Source: Tubiluchus corallicola
Lineage: Eukaryota; Priapulida; Priapulimorpha; Priapulimorphida; Tubiluchidae
Direction: 5' to 3'
NCBI GenBank assembly: GCA_030141605.1
Contig: JAQGDQ010000429.1
Location: 1 to 64,000 of the forward strand
Length of the DNA: 64,000 nt
Under the pieces are notes generated by a model. It saw only the letters and a list, made by a program, of their open reading frames with translations, did no database searches and was not told the DNA's origin. Each line of letters starts with the position of its first letter. The stretch's first letter is position 1. Of this stretch, positions 49,691 through 61,697 are shown piece after piece. Position numbers and translations under genes: made by a program.

Positions 49691-51084
49691 GAAATTGTAA
49701 CTCATTAATTCCATGTATGAATAATTTTATTCCATAATGTCTAAAATGTCACATAAAATTTTATCGAGCAATTTTTGTACTTACAAAGTTTTTGATTTTC
49801 CCTATCAGAACCATTAAAAAGGTGCAACACAAACAGGACATGAGCTTAAAACGTTAGATGCAGGTTTAACTGCATTTTTTACGTGGTTATTAGGTAGCTG
49901 AGTCAAAGTTTCATTACGTTTTTCTGAGTTTCCTAAAATATTCTCAATATAAATTAAAATTAATTTAGTTTTTTATTATTGTTATTATTGTAGATGCAGG
50001 TGTACATTAAAAATGTTGATAGCTGTTCTACTGTAGTACTGAATTAGCAATGTAGAGTGGTAACATGTGAATAGTTGTGGATGTGATACATCTGAATAGT
50101 AAAAAATAGTTGAGTTTGATATATCATTCATATTCAAATGCTCACAAATCTGGGCTTCCAACATATTATGCAACATTTTTGGTTGTGTTTTAGATGAGAA
50201 ATCCTATTTTATATGTAATTTATTTTCATTTTCTTAATGGCAAGAAAAGTTTCACATTGTAAAGAGAATTTAGATTAGTGAATGATCAAACAATAACAGG
50301 ACACAGCAGACGTAATTGCTTGGCCATAAATTGATTAAGCTGAATTTTCACTACAGTGTAATATATTTTTGTATTATGTGTGTAATATGTGAAAATGCTA
50401 ATGCAGTAATAATTAAATCTTATAATAATCGTAAAATTTATGTTGTGTGTTTATCATTTTTCTACATTTGAAAAGTACGTCCAATTTTATGCTAGATATT
50501 TTAAACTTTAAGGACCATTGTTTAGTTGCCCATATTTCCCTAAAGATCAACATCTCCCTTCTAACATTCAGGCGGGCAGTATCCAATCAAAAGTACAAAC
50601 AGACATTTAGCTCACATAGTGCAACTTTGGTACAGCCCGACTGTCTCTGGCACTCATTGTGCAATACGTATCAGTTGCAGAAAGTGACCAACTGTTGGCT
50701 ACTAAATTGAACACGAGATGTGACTGTAACCGATGCAGAGATAAGAGTGCTATATAATCATATTTACGAGACTATTAATTTACTCACAATTATGTCGTAA
50801 TAACAGAAATTTTCTTCTTAAACCGTGGCCCTAACACATTACGAGATACTAATTCCAAATTTGGAGATTCTTTATTTTTTGTTTATGCCCATAATAAGCC
50901 ACCCTAAAAAACTAGTGAGGGGACGATTCCAATACCTAATTCGATTTCACCAAAAAGCCTCCGTTACTATACGATTCTTGATTCCGATTCATTCAAGGAC
51001 ATTGTTGAATGCATTTTTTCTGTAATTTTACATTTTAGCATAAGCATTATGTGCACAATGAAAGAAAATATGTTGATTTTTTTC

Positions 51085-51340
51085 TTGAATTAATTGGACT
51101 GTAAATTTCAAGGAAACAATTCTCTGGTAGAGAATTCCACAGCTGTTCAACATGCACGGCGGTATAGGGTGAGACAATGAGAAGCACCCTGACAAAAACG
51201 AGTACTAGGAACAAACTGTCAGTGCTGGGGAACCAGTGAAGAGGGGTCCTGAGAGCATCAAGAGATCTGTATCTAAATAATAGATCCAGGCTAAATCGTT
51301 TTCATAATATTGTAACAGGGTAATAAAATATTTCATAGAC
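51085..51340 (-). pseudogene. Non-LTR retrotransposon reverse-transcriptase C-terminal remnant
   Basis: On the minus strand one frame reads EQLWNSLPEN followed by SPINSRKK. This is the LWNSLP motif typical of the region after the reverse transcriptase of LINE elements. The flanking frames carry stops, so it is a decayed fragment. Confidence 0.5.
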
Positions 51341-51908
51341 GTTGGTAATACTTTAAATTTTATGCAATTAGCGCTCTCCAAAGTGACCATACGTATCTAA
51401 ATAACTTCATAGTAGCTTAAAAATGCTAAACCAGACAACACTAATTATTTGTTAGCTCTGATAATTTCAAATTTTCTTACTGATTAAAATGTGTAAGAAT
51501 CGTTTTAAAGATCATTTTTCTCGACCGAGAGAGAGAGAGAGTTTTCTAGTGGTGGATCATTGCCGGTAAATGTCTCACTGCCAAGTTATCTTTTGCCCAA
51601 TGTCCCGTTCAGACAATGCTCCTGACTCTGGCGGTGATCGCTTTTACGTTTTTCAGCATATAAAATTGTAAAAATAACAGCAAATTCTTAGGTACGATCG
51701 AAGAGAAAAGAACTAGACAATAAGGCAGTAATGACAGATTTTGCACCCTGGGCTTTTACCGACGTTTTGAGCCTGTGCAGACCGGGTATACTGTCTGACT
51801 TAATGTGATGTTCAAAAGTAAAAGAAAACGGAAAACTAAGAAGAAATGCCTTTCAGACAACACTTAACTCATTAAAAGAGCGCTTCCTGTCATGAATTTC
51901 CTTTTATC

Positions 51909-52214
51909 ATGGAATTTCAGTATACTATTCCTAAACCAAATCACAAAACGCCTCAACTCAAAAAATTAATTTCTAAGATTTTAATTCCATATATTTTTGA
52001 TAGAATCAGTAACACAACGGTTTTTTCTTACGTTAAAGCTACACCTGCCTCAAAACCGGTCCAAAAAAGTTCCCCTCAAACAAGTATTCATCTACCAATC
52101 AAACCTTGCGAATATTTTGGGCCAGATATTTTGTACAAAGACATTAATATGAATAGAGACTTGTGGACTTATTCAAGCACTCCCTACGTTTTTAGACACT
52201 TGGGAAAACTTTAG
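51909..52214 (+). CDS. Hypothetical 101-residue protein
   Basis: A single uninterrupted ORF with a reasonable start context (tatcATGG). The product has no signal peptide or membrane helix. It is rich in Pro, Lys and Thr/Ser, with a KATPASKPVQKSSPQTS stretch and a YVFRHLGKL end. I recognise no family. Composition is more protein-like than the surrounding shadow ORFs, but an ORF this long can arise by chance in 64 kb. Confidence 0.3.
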   Translation: MEFQYTIPKPNHKTPQLKKLISKILIPYIFDRISNTTVFSYVKATPASKPVQKSSPQTSIHLPIKPCEYFGPDILYKDINMNRDLWTYSSTPYVFRHLGKL

Positions 52215-53267
52215 TGGCGTTTTTTTCTAATATGCGAATGAAGTTTCAGAGAAAAGATCCTTAAATATTTAAGTAAAAAACATGCTCATAGTAGTCTACA
52301 GTTTGCCTGCTGATCAACGTGCATATAAGTTTTATGCAGTCGAGCACCGTTATTCTACGTGCAACTGCTCAAACTTTATTTTTCATCTTGCCTAGCAGGA
52401 TAGATGGGCGATTCCTGTGTGGCAAAAGGAAAGTCTATCCTCACTGCTGTCGCGTTTTGTGCCATTTTTACGTTGAAGTATTTAACGTATAAAAACCAGG
52501 AGAAATATTTCAAAATGTGAAAGAGATTGCCATTAAACTCACGAGTTTCCGTTAAATTGGTAGGGTTGAAATGTCTTACTGTTAATCTAGACTAAATACA
52601 GTTTTTACGAAATTTATTTACAAAGGTTAATTATTACCTTGCTCTCGGCACACCTACATACATTGTTCATACAGCCTACACACAGTTTAAATAATGGTAC
52701 AGTAACATCATAATGCTCTATATACTGTGTTTGTTACTATAAATTTGTTGTTCTTTGCAGGTTTGTAAAATGAAAACTGATTCTTATAAGTTTATTTGCT
52801 ATAAATAGGTAAATACTGTAGAAAGAAATGTTTTTATTAATAGATAAATCATTATTCAGCAATGACCGTTCTGTTCAGTGTTCACGTGCTCTGCTTGCTG
52901 GGGCCATTGGCTGCTTACTGTACGGCGGCTATAAATTACCCCTTCCCGACGAGACGTCACAGCACTGAATGTCATGTGGGCGATAATATTTGTGACAGCA
53001 GGCCTACCAACAGCGCTTAATTTAATTTACCATATCACATAAAAGCATGCATCAAAACTATTTAAAAATTAGGAAATGTGTAATTCCGCCTATGCTATAA
53101 TCGAAACAAAACATAAAAAATTGTGTAATAAACCTTTAAAGATTCATAGGTAAATATGTATAATTCATTGTTTTACAGATTTATGGGTAAATAGTCATAG
53201 GTAAATAAGTTCAACACTACGTTTTTGATATTAGCACACAAAGCATTTACATACCATTGATTTTCAG

Positions 53268-53424
53268 ATTATATGAAATTGGTGGTTATGATGGAGTGAA
53301 CAATCTAAATTCAGTGGCGGTCTACAGTCTGGACACAGACACTTGGAAATTTGAGAGTGCTTGTGTGGGCGTGGGGGTGGTGTCCCTCGTACCAACGCGT
53401 GAATTTGCTGATACTCAAGTATGA
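53268..53424 (+). pseudogene. Orphan terminal Kelch-repeat exon (KLHL-like)
   Basis: A good acceptor (gattttcag) precedes an open segment of 51 codons to a TGA. It reads LYEIGGYDGVNNLNSVAVYS, then DTDTWKFESACVGVGVV. This is the last blade of a KLHL-type Kelch propeller. The usual Met-x-x-His-Glu-Gly-Gly stretch between the Trp and VGVG is missing. No BTB, BACK or other Kelch exon is visible upstream on this strand, so it is either a stranded gene fragment or the last exon of a gene with a very long intron. Confidence 0.6.
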
Positions 53425-54359
53425 AATTACACATTTTTCATTTCAATTTACAGATTTCATCTTGTTGTTTGGTCAATTCTGCTCTAGTTTTTGCTGTGTT
53501 AAATTTCTGCTTGTGCATAGTTTTGTATTTTGTAATATTGTATTGTAAAACTGTGATTTTTTGTACAGCATAAATAACATAGCTCCTAGATATAATAAAT
53601 TGATACACACATTGTAATAATAAAATAATCGCAATGACTGAATATTTGTGATCTTGTCTGACCTACAGTAACGCTTTCTGACCTTGCGTCGATAATGCAC
53701 TTCCCGTGCTTTGCTCATGGATGGTGAGGTTTTACTGTTTTACACTTTTGTAGTACACTTATTACACTCTGTCCGTACAGCAAACTGCGTATATAGCGGA
53801 CCTCATAATACAGTGGACACAGTTTCCAATGTATTGTTCATTCATCTTCTGAAAGGTGATTTATTACAATTGTTTTCGAATGCGTTCGCCAAACTCGGTA
53901 TTATACGAATAATGTTTTGTGTTTTCTTTCTCGTAGGTTTCTCCACACCTAGTATCAATTTACGTTTTTGCTCATTGATTTTTGAAAAAACCTACAAGAC
54001 AGTACTTTAATTCAGCACAGTGCTTTTACTGTCATATTTGTGCACTGGTATGACTTTTGATATTCTGTTTGGTAATTTCCGGTAATTTCCCTTTAACAAG
54101 TGGTAAATTGTAAACAGCAGCAAGCGGTTTGGGCGATCTCTATTAGATGGTTACTATAATCATCAGAACCAGAATTCGTGTTAATTTTCAACTTTAGCAA
54201 AAAACTCGTTAGTGTGCTCAAACATAAATACGTTACCAAGGCCATCGTTAACGTACTGAATTAAGATCAGTTTTGTTGGTAGTTTTCTGCTGTATACGCC
54301 CCTAGTCCAACGAAGTACTTATTAAAGATATTTACGATTTCTTCAGAGCCCGTTATTAG

Positions 54360-54365
54360 TTTATT
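54360..54365 (-). other. Candidate polyadenylation signal of the EGF/repeat membrane protein gene
   Basis: A minus-strand AATAAA lies 166 bp beyond the stop codon at 54531 and is the closest canonical signal. Confidence 0.5.
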
Positions 54366-54530
54366 ATTATTTGGTGAGTGGCGACAGCCAATGCTAAATT
54401 TACAGTTAGTCACTTACTACAAATGGAAGATTTTAACAGATATGCGCACATCTAAAAATAGAAACAGTTGTAACATCTTGCTTCATTTTCTGAAGTTTAG
54501 TTATTGCACAGATTTAAATATTTACATCAA

Positions 54531-57500
54531 TTATAGTATTGGACTGGTTAGTAGGTCATCTACTGTATTTGATTTTAGTGACTTCACTAACCGAGTTTCC
54601 TTAGGTGGCCGCTTGCTCCGACCACGTCTCACTAAAGGTGTACCTCGACCACGAGTCGATGGCTGACCAAGTAGTTGCTTGATGCGACCACGTCGCAGTA
54701 ATTGACTAAGCACAGGCTTGCCCCGACCACGAGTCATTGGTCCTTTGGTCCAAAGATGCGTCATCTTTCGAGATGATGCTTGACCTTGATTTGATATTTG
54801 ATGCTTGTTACTATCATGACGATGCTTTGGCACGTGCGCCATTGGCCCTTCCTTTTGAGACGATGTTTGACCTTGATTTGTTATTTGATGATCGTTACTA
54901 TCATGATGATGCCTTGGCAAGTGCGCCATTGGCCCTTCCTTTTGAGACGGTGTTTGACCTTGATTTGATATTTGATGATCGTTACTATCATGATGATGCC
55001 TTGGCAAGTGCGCCATTGGCCCTTCCTTTTGAGACAATGTTTGACCTTGATTTGATATTTGATGTTCGTCACTATCATGACGATGCCTTGGCACGTGCGC
55101 CATTGGCCCTTCCTTTTGAGACGATGTTTGACCTTGATTTGTTATTTGATGATCGTTACTATCATGACGATGCCTTGGCACGTGCGCCATTGGCCCTTCC
55201 TTTTGAGACGATGTTTGACCTTGATTTGTTATTTGATGATCGTTACTATCATGATGATGCCTTGGCAAGTGCGCCATTGGCCCTTCCTTTTGAGATGATG
55301 TTTGACCTTGATTTGATATTTGATGTTCGTCACTGCCATGACAATGCCTTGGCAATTGCGCCATTGGCCCTTCCTTTTGAGATGATGTTTGACCTTGATT
55401 TGATATTTGATGTTCGTTACTATCATGATGATGCCTTGGCAAGTGCGCCATTGGCCCTTCCTTTTGAGACGATGTTTGACCTTGATTTGATATTTGATGA
55501 TCGTTACTATCATGATGATGCCTTGGCAAGTGCGCCATTGGCCCTTCCTTTTGAGACGATGTTTGACCGTGATTTGATATTTGATGTTCGTCACTATCAT
55601 GACGATGCCTTGGCACGTGCGCCATTGGCCCTTCCTTTTGAGACGATGTTTGACCTTGATTTGTTATTTGATGATCGTTACTATCATGACGATGCCTTGG
55701 CACGTGCACCATTGGCCCTTCCTTTTGAGACGATGTTTGACCTTGATTTGTTATTTGATGATCGTTACTATCATGATGATGCCTTGGCAAGTGCGCCATT
55801 GGCCCTTCCTTTTGAGATGATGTTTGACCTTGATTTGATATTTGATGTTCGTCACTGCCATGACAATGCCTTGGCAAGTGCGCCATTGGCCCTTCCTTTT
55901 GAGACGATGTTTGACCTTGATTTAATATATGATGTTTGTCACTACCATGATGATGCCTTGGCAAGTGCGCCATTGGCCCTTCCTTTTGAGACAATGTTTG
56001 ACCTTGATTTGATATTTGAGGTTCGTCGCTACCATGATGATGCCTTGGCAAGTGCGCCATTGGCCCTTCCTTTTGAGATGATGTTTGACCTTGATTTGAT
56101 ATTTGATGTTCGTCACTGCCATGACAATGCCTTGGCAAGTGCGCCATTGGCCCTTCCTTTTGAATATGCAGCATTACAACCTGATCTCCCCCAAGTGGCT
56201 GCTTAGCACTTGCCTTCTTCTGGAATGTCCATTTGGCTAGTGGCACTTTCTTATCTGGTATAGCCATGTATGTGTCACACTCTAGTCGGTTATTGTATTC
56301 TGGTTCCGTGGACTGGGATAATAATGCGTCGCTCGGCTTCGAACCCCTATGTTGAGAATGGCCTGATGCTGACACGCTAGTAGAGCACGAGAATAATGTT
56401 TCTGTGTCTGCAGATATCACTTTTGCTAGTATCGCATCACCACTGCTGCTACCTGTATTGTAAATTGGTATCGATATCATTCATGTAATTGTATTGTAAA
56501 TCAGTAGCAAAGTAGATATGATTCATGCATTTTTTAAACCGTACTTACAAAATGCTTTCAAGTAAAATATTATCATCTTTAAATAGCATTTTGAATAGCT
56601 AGGTCTCATACTGTTAACAATTTAAAGGGGGAATATCAACAAAATTACGTTGAGCTTGAATAACACGCGATTATATTGTGAATAGAAATACGTACCTCAT
56701 TCTTTTCACGAAAATTTCATGTTCAAGAATCCTTGACAAAAGTTCGGATAAAATTGTACACAAAACGAACATCTGACTAGGCCGCCATTCAGCACATATC
56801 TGCGCCTGTGCGTCTGGTGGCAAAATGCCCAACGGGAGAACGACTGTACACAACACTAGTAAGATACACTTTCCCGGGAGATACAAAAAAGTTAATTACT
56901 CATTATTTAGACAACATACTGATAAAAAAATTTCGCCAAGTTGTTCCCGGGGAAGGAAACTATAAAATAAGTTTAGCTTGATTTTCATGATAGCCCCCCT
57001 TTAAATAGCAAATTAAAATTTGCGAATTTCTCACGTACCCATTATTGAAATATTTTTTCTTCCGTTGTCATCGATCTTTGCAAGTTCTAAATCCTTTTCT
57101 TGTCTTAAGGACTTTTCCTGCTTTAAAGTCTTTTCGTGTTTTGAAGTGTCACTCCTGCAGTACGACAAGCAAGCTTTATATCGGGTGGCATAGAAAAACT
57201 ATACCGAAGTTTAGACTACAGTAATATTAGAAGCGAGCACTCTATAAAGTTGCAATTTCACAGCATGGTACTACAATTCATCAGTTTTTTGTTGTTTGTT
57301 TGTGAAAGTTGCAATTTTATAGTTTTACAAATTTGAAGTTATGGCCGGGAAACTCTTGTATGTCAAAAATTTAAATGCTTGACCGATGTCAGCTGAAAAC
57401 AAAGTACTGATAAGGAGTTACTGTCAAGAAAAAAATTTAATTTATTCTAGGAACTGCTGCATTTCAAGTTCCGAAAGAAAATGCGCGATAGCCGCACAGA

Positions 57501-59558
57501 GCCGTTTGATTTAGGAGAATTAAAGGGAAGAATTGTTTTTCATTTACTGTTTTAAAACTTCTATATCATTAGGAAAAAAATCTAAGGGGATGAACTAAAA
57601 TTTTTGGTATTTACACATTAGCGTTTGTAACATCAATCTGGTAAACTACAAACCATCCTATTATTTTCTTATGACGCGATCAAAACTAATTTACGCATCT
57701 AACTTATTTGATGCATGTAAAACTAGGTCACAGCCAGTGTTGGTATGATAAAAGTTTGATAAAACAGAATACAGTTAAATTAAAATATGTACATTTATCA
57801 ATCAATTATCATATGCTTATAGTATATGTTACATAGGTATTTAGTTCGTGTAAACCTACCTGTACTTTATGCAGGTATATGTGAGAGCTGCTACTACAAT
57901 CAGTATAAAGATACTAATGCAGCCATATAGTGTCAGAACAACTGCTTTATCTGAAAGAAGTACAGACATACGGACAATGTCTAATGGATAAAATAAAAAG
58001 AGTATAGTACATAAATATAACTCTATAGTGACTGATGCATTAATCATTTTTACAGTAGATTACAATTATGGGTCGCTAGTCTAGAATCAAGGGTGACGTC
58101 ATACGCCTTGTGTAATTCATCGTACTCAAAAAAGTTACATTACAAATTACGAATTTTAATATTTAAGTGTTCGAAGGAGTTAAACGGTCGTGGCGTATGC
58201 CTCACTACTAAATTAGGTAATACTAGGGCTGATCATTTAACGTGAACGGTTTGTAATCACTTTGGTGCAATTCTCACTGTAGGCAGCTTCGTTTACCAAG
58301 CCTACTCAACTTGTTTACTTCATTAGAAAGAGATGATGAGTTCACATCCGACAGTCGCTACGGCACGACTGCCAGTTCCGTGTTTTGTTCTGATAAAATA
58401 GGTTCCAGTCCTACCACAAGTATCTACATTAATTAGGCCTTTATGTGTGGATTCGGCTTGCAGTATGCTGAAGCCACATAATCATTAGTATATGTACGAA
58501 TCAATTTGATTCGTGTTTATTTTAATTTGACCTAATCGCTGTAGATCACAGGTTTGAAAGAACTGATCCGTTTTTGACCTTGGATAGAGGAATATTAAGC
58601 TCTATCCAGACTATTTTTTCCAATTTACATAAATATTTCTTAAAAACTTACGAATGCAACTATCAAAAATATTGATATACGGTTGCAGACAGACACAGTT
58701 CATTGTTTCGCCAGTAAATTTACACTCAGAGTTTTTAGGGCATGCTTCCTTGCGGGTACCACATCCATTTTGAGGAGTGTTTAAACTACCTACAATTTAC
58801 AAAAAACATAGTTCGTCTTTTACAACAATAATTCTTACCACTATTTTATACAGAGCACTAATAATAACTGTTACTACAACTATATATGATCTTTTAGTAT
58901 ATATATTCTTCTCAGTGCTTATCAGTGGTCAGTAGTGCTAGTAAACATACTAATTTAAATGTACTAAATAAGTTAAAGGTGGAAAATTTATTTTCAGTAA
59001 TATAATATTCTCATCAGTTAGTTCATTAACTGACGTTAAGTATAAAAATTAATGAGCTTTGGGAATGATCCCCTTGCAACCGCCTACGTACAATAAGCAA
59101 GCTCTGACGTTGAAAGCTCGGTTCAGTTATGAAGCATAATTTTGATTAATTAAAATTGAATTATGTCAATACATTTTTGTTGGCTCTGCTCTTCTGACCT
59201 AAATTACTGACCTAAACTTTTACATTTAAATATAAAAAAAACTATAATACATGTAATGCGTACTAAGAGTTTCTGCCTTGTTAAACACTCGTTTCCTTTC
59301 CTGATTGTGGGCATTGAGAATATTTTCGATTTTTTTAACTTCGTCGCGCGCGATTTCATCAAGCTTCTCCTGGACATGGTCATCTTCACTCTGCTTTCTG
59401 TCTTCTGCAGGAACAAGAGAAACAAGATTTGCCGAAATCTTTGGTATGTTCTTTGGTTTTACATCCCTAGGTCGATTTATCGGTCTTGAATATACAAAAT
59501 AACAGCACACGATTAAATATAGAATTACGTTTAAGGTAAAATCTATGCGCTGCTTCAT
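54531..59558 (-). CDS. Unrecognised single-pass membrane protein: EGF domain plus 16 x 29-residue repeats
   Basis: Five exons join in phase: 59264-59558, 58652-58789, 57860-57950, 57039-57154, 54531-56452 (2562 nt, 853 residues). The N-terminus (MKQRIDFTLNVILYLIVCCY) is a signal peptide. It is followed by about 75 charged residues and a six-cysteine EGF domain (108-143; spacing 6-5-8-1-10). Exon 3 encodes one membrane helix (about 148-170), then KYR. The cytoplasmic side begins with a KQEKSLRQEKD stretch, then Ser-rich sequence with EYNNR (a YxN, GRB2-type motif) and TYMAI. Residues 312-775 are 16 perfect-length 29-residue repeats (KEGPMAHLPRH, then His/Asp/Ser-rich, then NQGQTSSQ), followed by a basic tail rich in RGRG and RRGR. 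I recognise no full-length homologue. Function is unknown; the layout suggests an adhesion or signalling receptor with a repeat-expanded tail. Splice-phase agreement over five exons is the main support. Confidence 0.75.
54768..56159 (-). repeat. 87-bp minisatellite, 16 coding units
   Basis: Exactly 16 units of 87 bp (29 codons, no length variants) form most of the last exon of the membrane-protein gene. Units 4-8 match units 10-14 in order of variants, giving a higher-order period of six units (522 bp). Several reading frames on both strands are open through the array, including a 489-codon plus-strand ORF (54737-56206), because the unit length is a multiple of three and lacks stops in those frames. 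Confidence 0.95.
56696..56886 (-). other. Signal-peptide-like ORF inside intron 4 of the membrane-protein gene
   Basis: An ATG at 56886 opens a strongly hydrophobic start (MYLPGKCILLVLCTVVLPLG, then Pro-rich and AQAQ, a plausible signal cleavage site). A gtacgt donor follows at 56695 after 63 codons plus 2 nt. Joined to the last exon of the host gene it would hit a stop at once, so it is not an alternative first exon for that acceptor. It may be chance or an exon of an unseen transcript. Confidence 0.2.
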
Positions 59559-59973
59559 ATTATTATAGTTTCTTTATATTATCATCATTTTATTAGCTGT
59601 GTGTCATTAGAGTACAAAGCACGAATGATGTTAAGGAGACTGTCAATAGAAAAATGATGTAATTTCTGGTTGCCATGATGCGCTCCGCTTTCCGTGGCAA
59701 CGCTCGTTGCTTCCGTAATAGAAATTATTCGTCACTATGTAAGTAACATGATTGCTTGTCCTTTTAGAGTTTTTTGCTGTTGTTTTGTTAAATATGTGTT
59801 ATACAGCGAGTACGCGATAAATGATGATAGTATACAAATAAAACTGAATCATGCATTTTTTTCTATTATACTTGTTACAACACAACTAAATCAAACTATT
59901 TCACGTTGCATAACTGGCATAACCGTTCCGTTAAGATAAAACACAACAAAAGAATATATAAGTAAACAGAACC

Positions 59974-60281
59974 TGTTAAATTATGTTAAAAGTATTAGAT
60001 TATGATAGATAATTATGTTGATGAATGCTGGTATAAAGCCAGTTAAGGAGTGGTGTCACGTGAGTAAGTGATTCAGAATTGAGGTGTCGGGGCTCCGCGC
60101 ACGATATATAAGCCGTGCGATGCGCCCAGCTCAGGGAATTAGACCGAGTCTGGGAGCCGGAGCAGAGAGCAGTGAGATCAGGGGCTTGGCAATACTATCT
60201 GTTATATCTATTGTGTTTGATGTTTAATAAACGTGTGGTTTTACAATCAGACTCTTCATAGTTTTGCCATTCCTAAAACAC
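59974..60281 (+). mobile_element. Possible solo LTR of a retrotransposon
   Basis: A compact region unlike its AT-rich surroundings. A CACGTGAG box and GC-rich stretch precede a TATA box (GATATATAAG, about 60101-60110). A GC-rich R-like leader (GAGCAGAGAGCAGTGAG) and an AATAAACGTGTGG polyadenylation motif (about 60226) follow. Possible TG and CA ends give about 308 bp, but I find no convincing target duplication and no internal retroelement sequence. It lies about 400 bp upstream of, and opposite to, the membrane-protein gene start, so it could also be part of a promoter. Confidence 0.45.
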
Positions 60282-61440
60282 CAATAATCTGCTATACACA
60301 ACCAATACAACGAATTATTTTTACGTATATTTATTTATGTACATATTATATTATTTCACAGATTAACCGCATGAATGGATGTAATAAAAAATCAACAAAC
60401 GCAAAAAATGAAGAGCTTATGAATTAAAAATATAATTACTGCGCAATGTAGAAAACGTGAATTTATCATAAAATAGTTAAAAACAAATTAGCCACCTTAT
60501 TTCACTCAACTTAAAATTATTTATCTCATACAATATGTAGGGCTTTTGGCTATAATTATCCTATGTATATCTATGTTATATGTATATAAACATATATATA
60601 ATACAACGGCTACATAACTTGTACTTGATTAACGCTTTCATTCAAACAGAAAAGGTAACTGTCGTTAATGGCTCGTACAATTCCTCCTTTTTTGATTTTC
60701 CAATTTTTTATTCAAATTTATGAAATTTTGGAATTTATTCAAATTCAAAATTATTCAAACACAGTACACATCTGAAGTCAGAGTTTAGGCCCATCTTACA
60801 TATATAACAATAAACATTCTATTGCTCATTTAAAAACAATTAAACTTGTTAGAAAACGTGTACGCATGTTTATAATTAACATCATAATTAGGCTGATAAC
60901 AAAACTGAGCAAAAACACAATCGTAATAACAACAATAGCGTAAGAAACGTAACCAGCGTTTCCCTAACTCTCTTGGGAGTCTACTCCACAACCAATAAAC
61001 AAAATATGTAGGCGTTTAATGTAAGACTTCACGTCAAACCCACATAAAAAGGAAAACTCGAGCAAAGCCAAATATCTAGCTAACTACCGTGTATGTAAAA
61101 GGGATGTCGAAGTACACACAAATTCTCAAAAACATCAACTAGTGTTTTTTCCTGTGTGTACCTAATTTTTCGCTATGCATTTTCTTCACAGTTTCTTCTT
61201 TGGTTGCAACAGTGTTTAGCCAAACTTCATCAACTTTCTTTGGTGTAAACAACAAATAGTTCAGTTACTTCTTGTCAAACATATCGCACAAGCGAAAAGC
61301 TACAAAAGAACCAGTTAAATAATAAATAAAGATACATGAAAAAAGTTGACTTTCAGTTTAACGTAGCAAACTTGTTTAATAGTAAATGCTCTCAGAGTAT
61401 TGAATTAACAGGGAAGGCATGTCATTAGTTTTTAAACTGA
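60282..61440. other. AT-rich stretch, nothing recognised
   Basis: A minus-strand segment near 61166-61240 is open and ends in a GT donor, with a KVDEVWLNTVATKEE-type reading, but its phase does not fit the neighbouring MMP exon. Nothing else in this interval looks like a gene or an element. Confidence 0.35.
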
Positions 61441-61449
61441 TATCATCAT

Positions 61450-61605
61450 ATTCATCGTCGTCGTCGTCTCATCATTACCACCACCACCACCACCATCATT
61501 AACATCATCATCATCATCATCATGTCCAAAACATCATCACTACCACCACCATCGTGATGACCATCATCATAATTGTTATCATCATCATCATCATCATCAT
61601 CACCA
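61450..61605 (+). repeat. CAT/CAC trinucleotide microsatellite
   Basis: Imperfect runs of ATC, ACC and GTC triplets lie just downstream of the MMP fragment. They generate Asp- and Met-rich shadow ORFs on the minus strand. Confidence 0.85.
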
Positions 61606-61697
61606 CGAGAAGCAACTAAAATCATGTACAAAATTAACTGAGAAGCTCCACTAGATCTTAGACTTATGTCTACTTTCAAAGCAATTAAAATACTCAC

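Larger units (their letters stand above)
48830..53267. other. Intergenic region with repeats and remnants
   Basis: There are no multi-exon genes here. It holds a family A repeat (49205-49690), a hAT-like fragment around 50880-51000, a LINE reverse-transcriptase remnant (about 51085-51340, minus) and a 101-codon ORF (51909-52214). The remainder is AT-rich. Confidence 0.5.

Noticed and set aside
54737-56206. 489-codon plus-strand ORF
   Set aside because: It is the antisense reading of the 87-bp array. The minus-strand frame continues into unique sequence and splices in phase with four upstream exons, while the plus frame has no such support.
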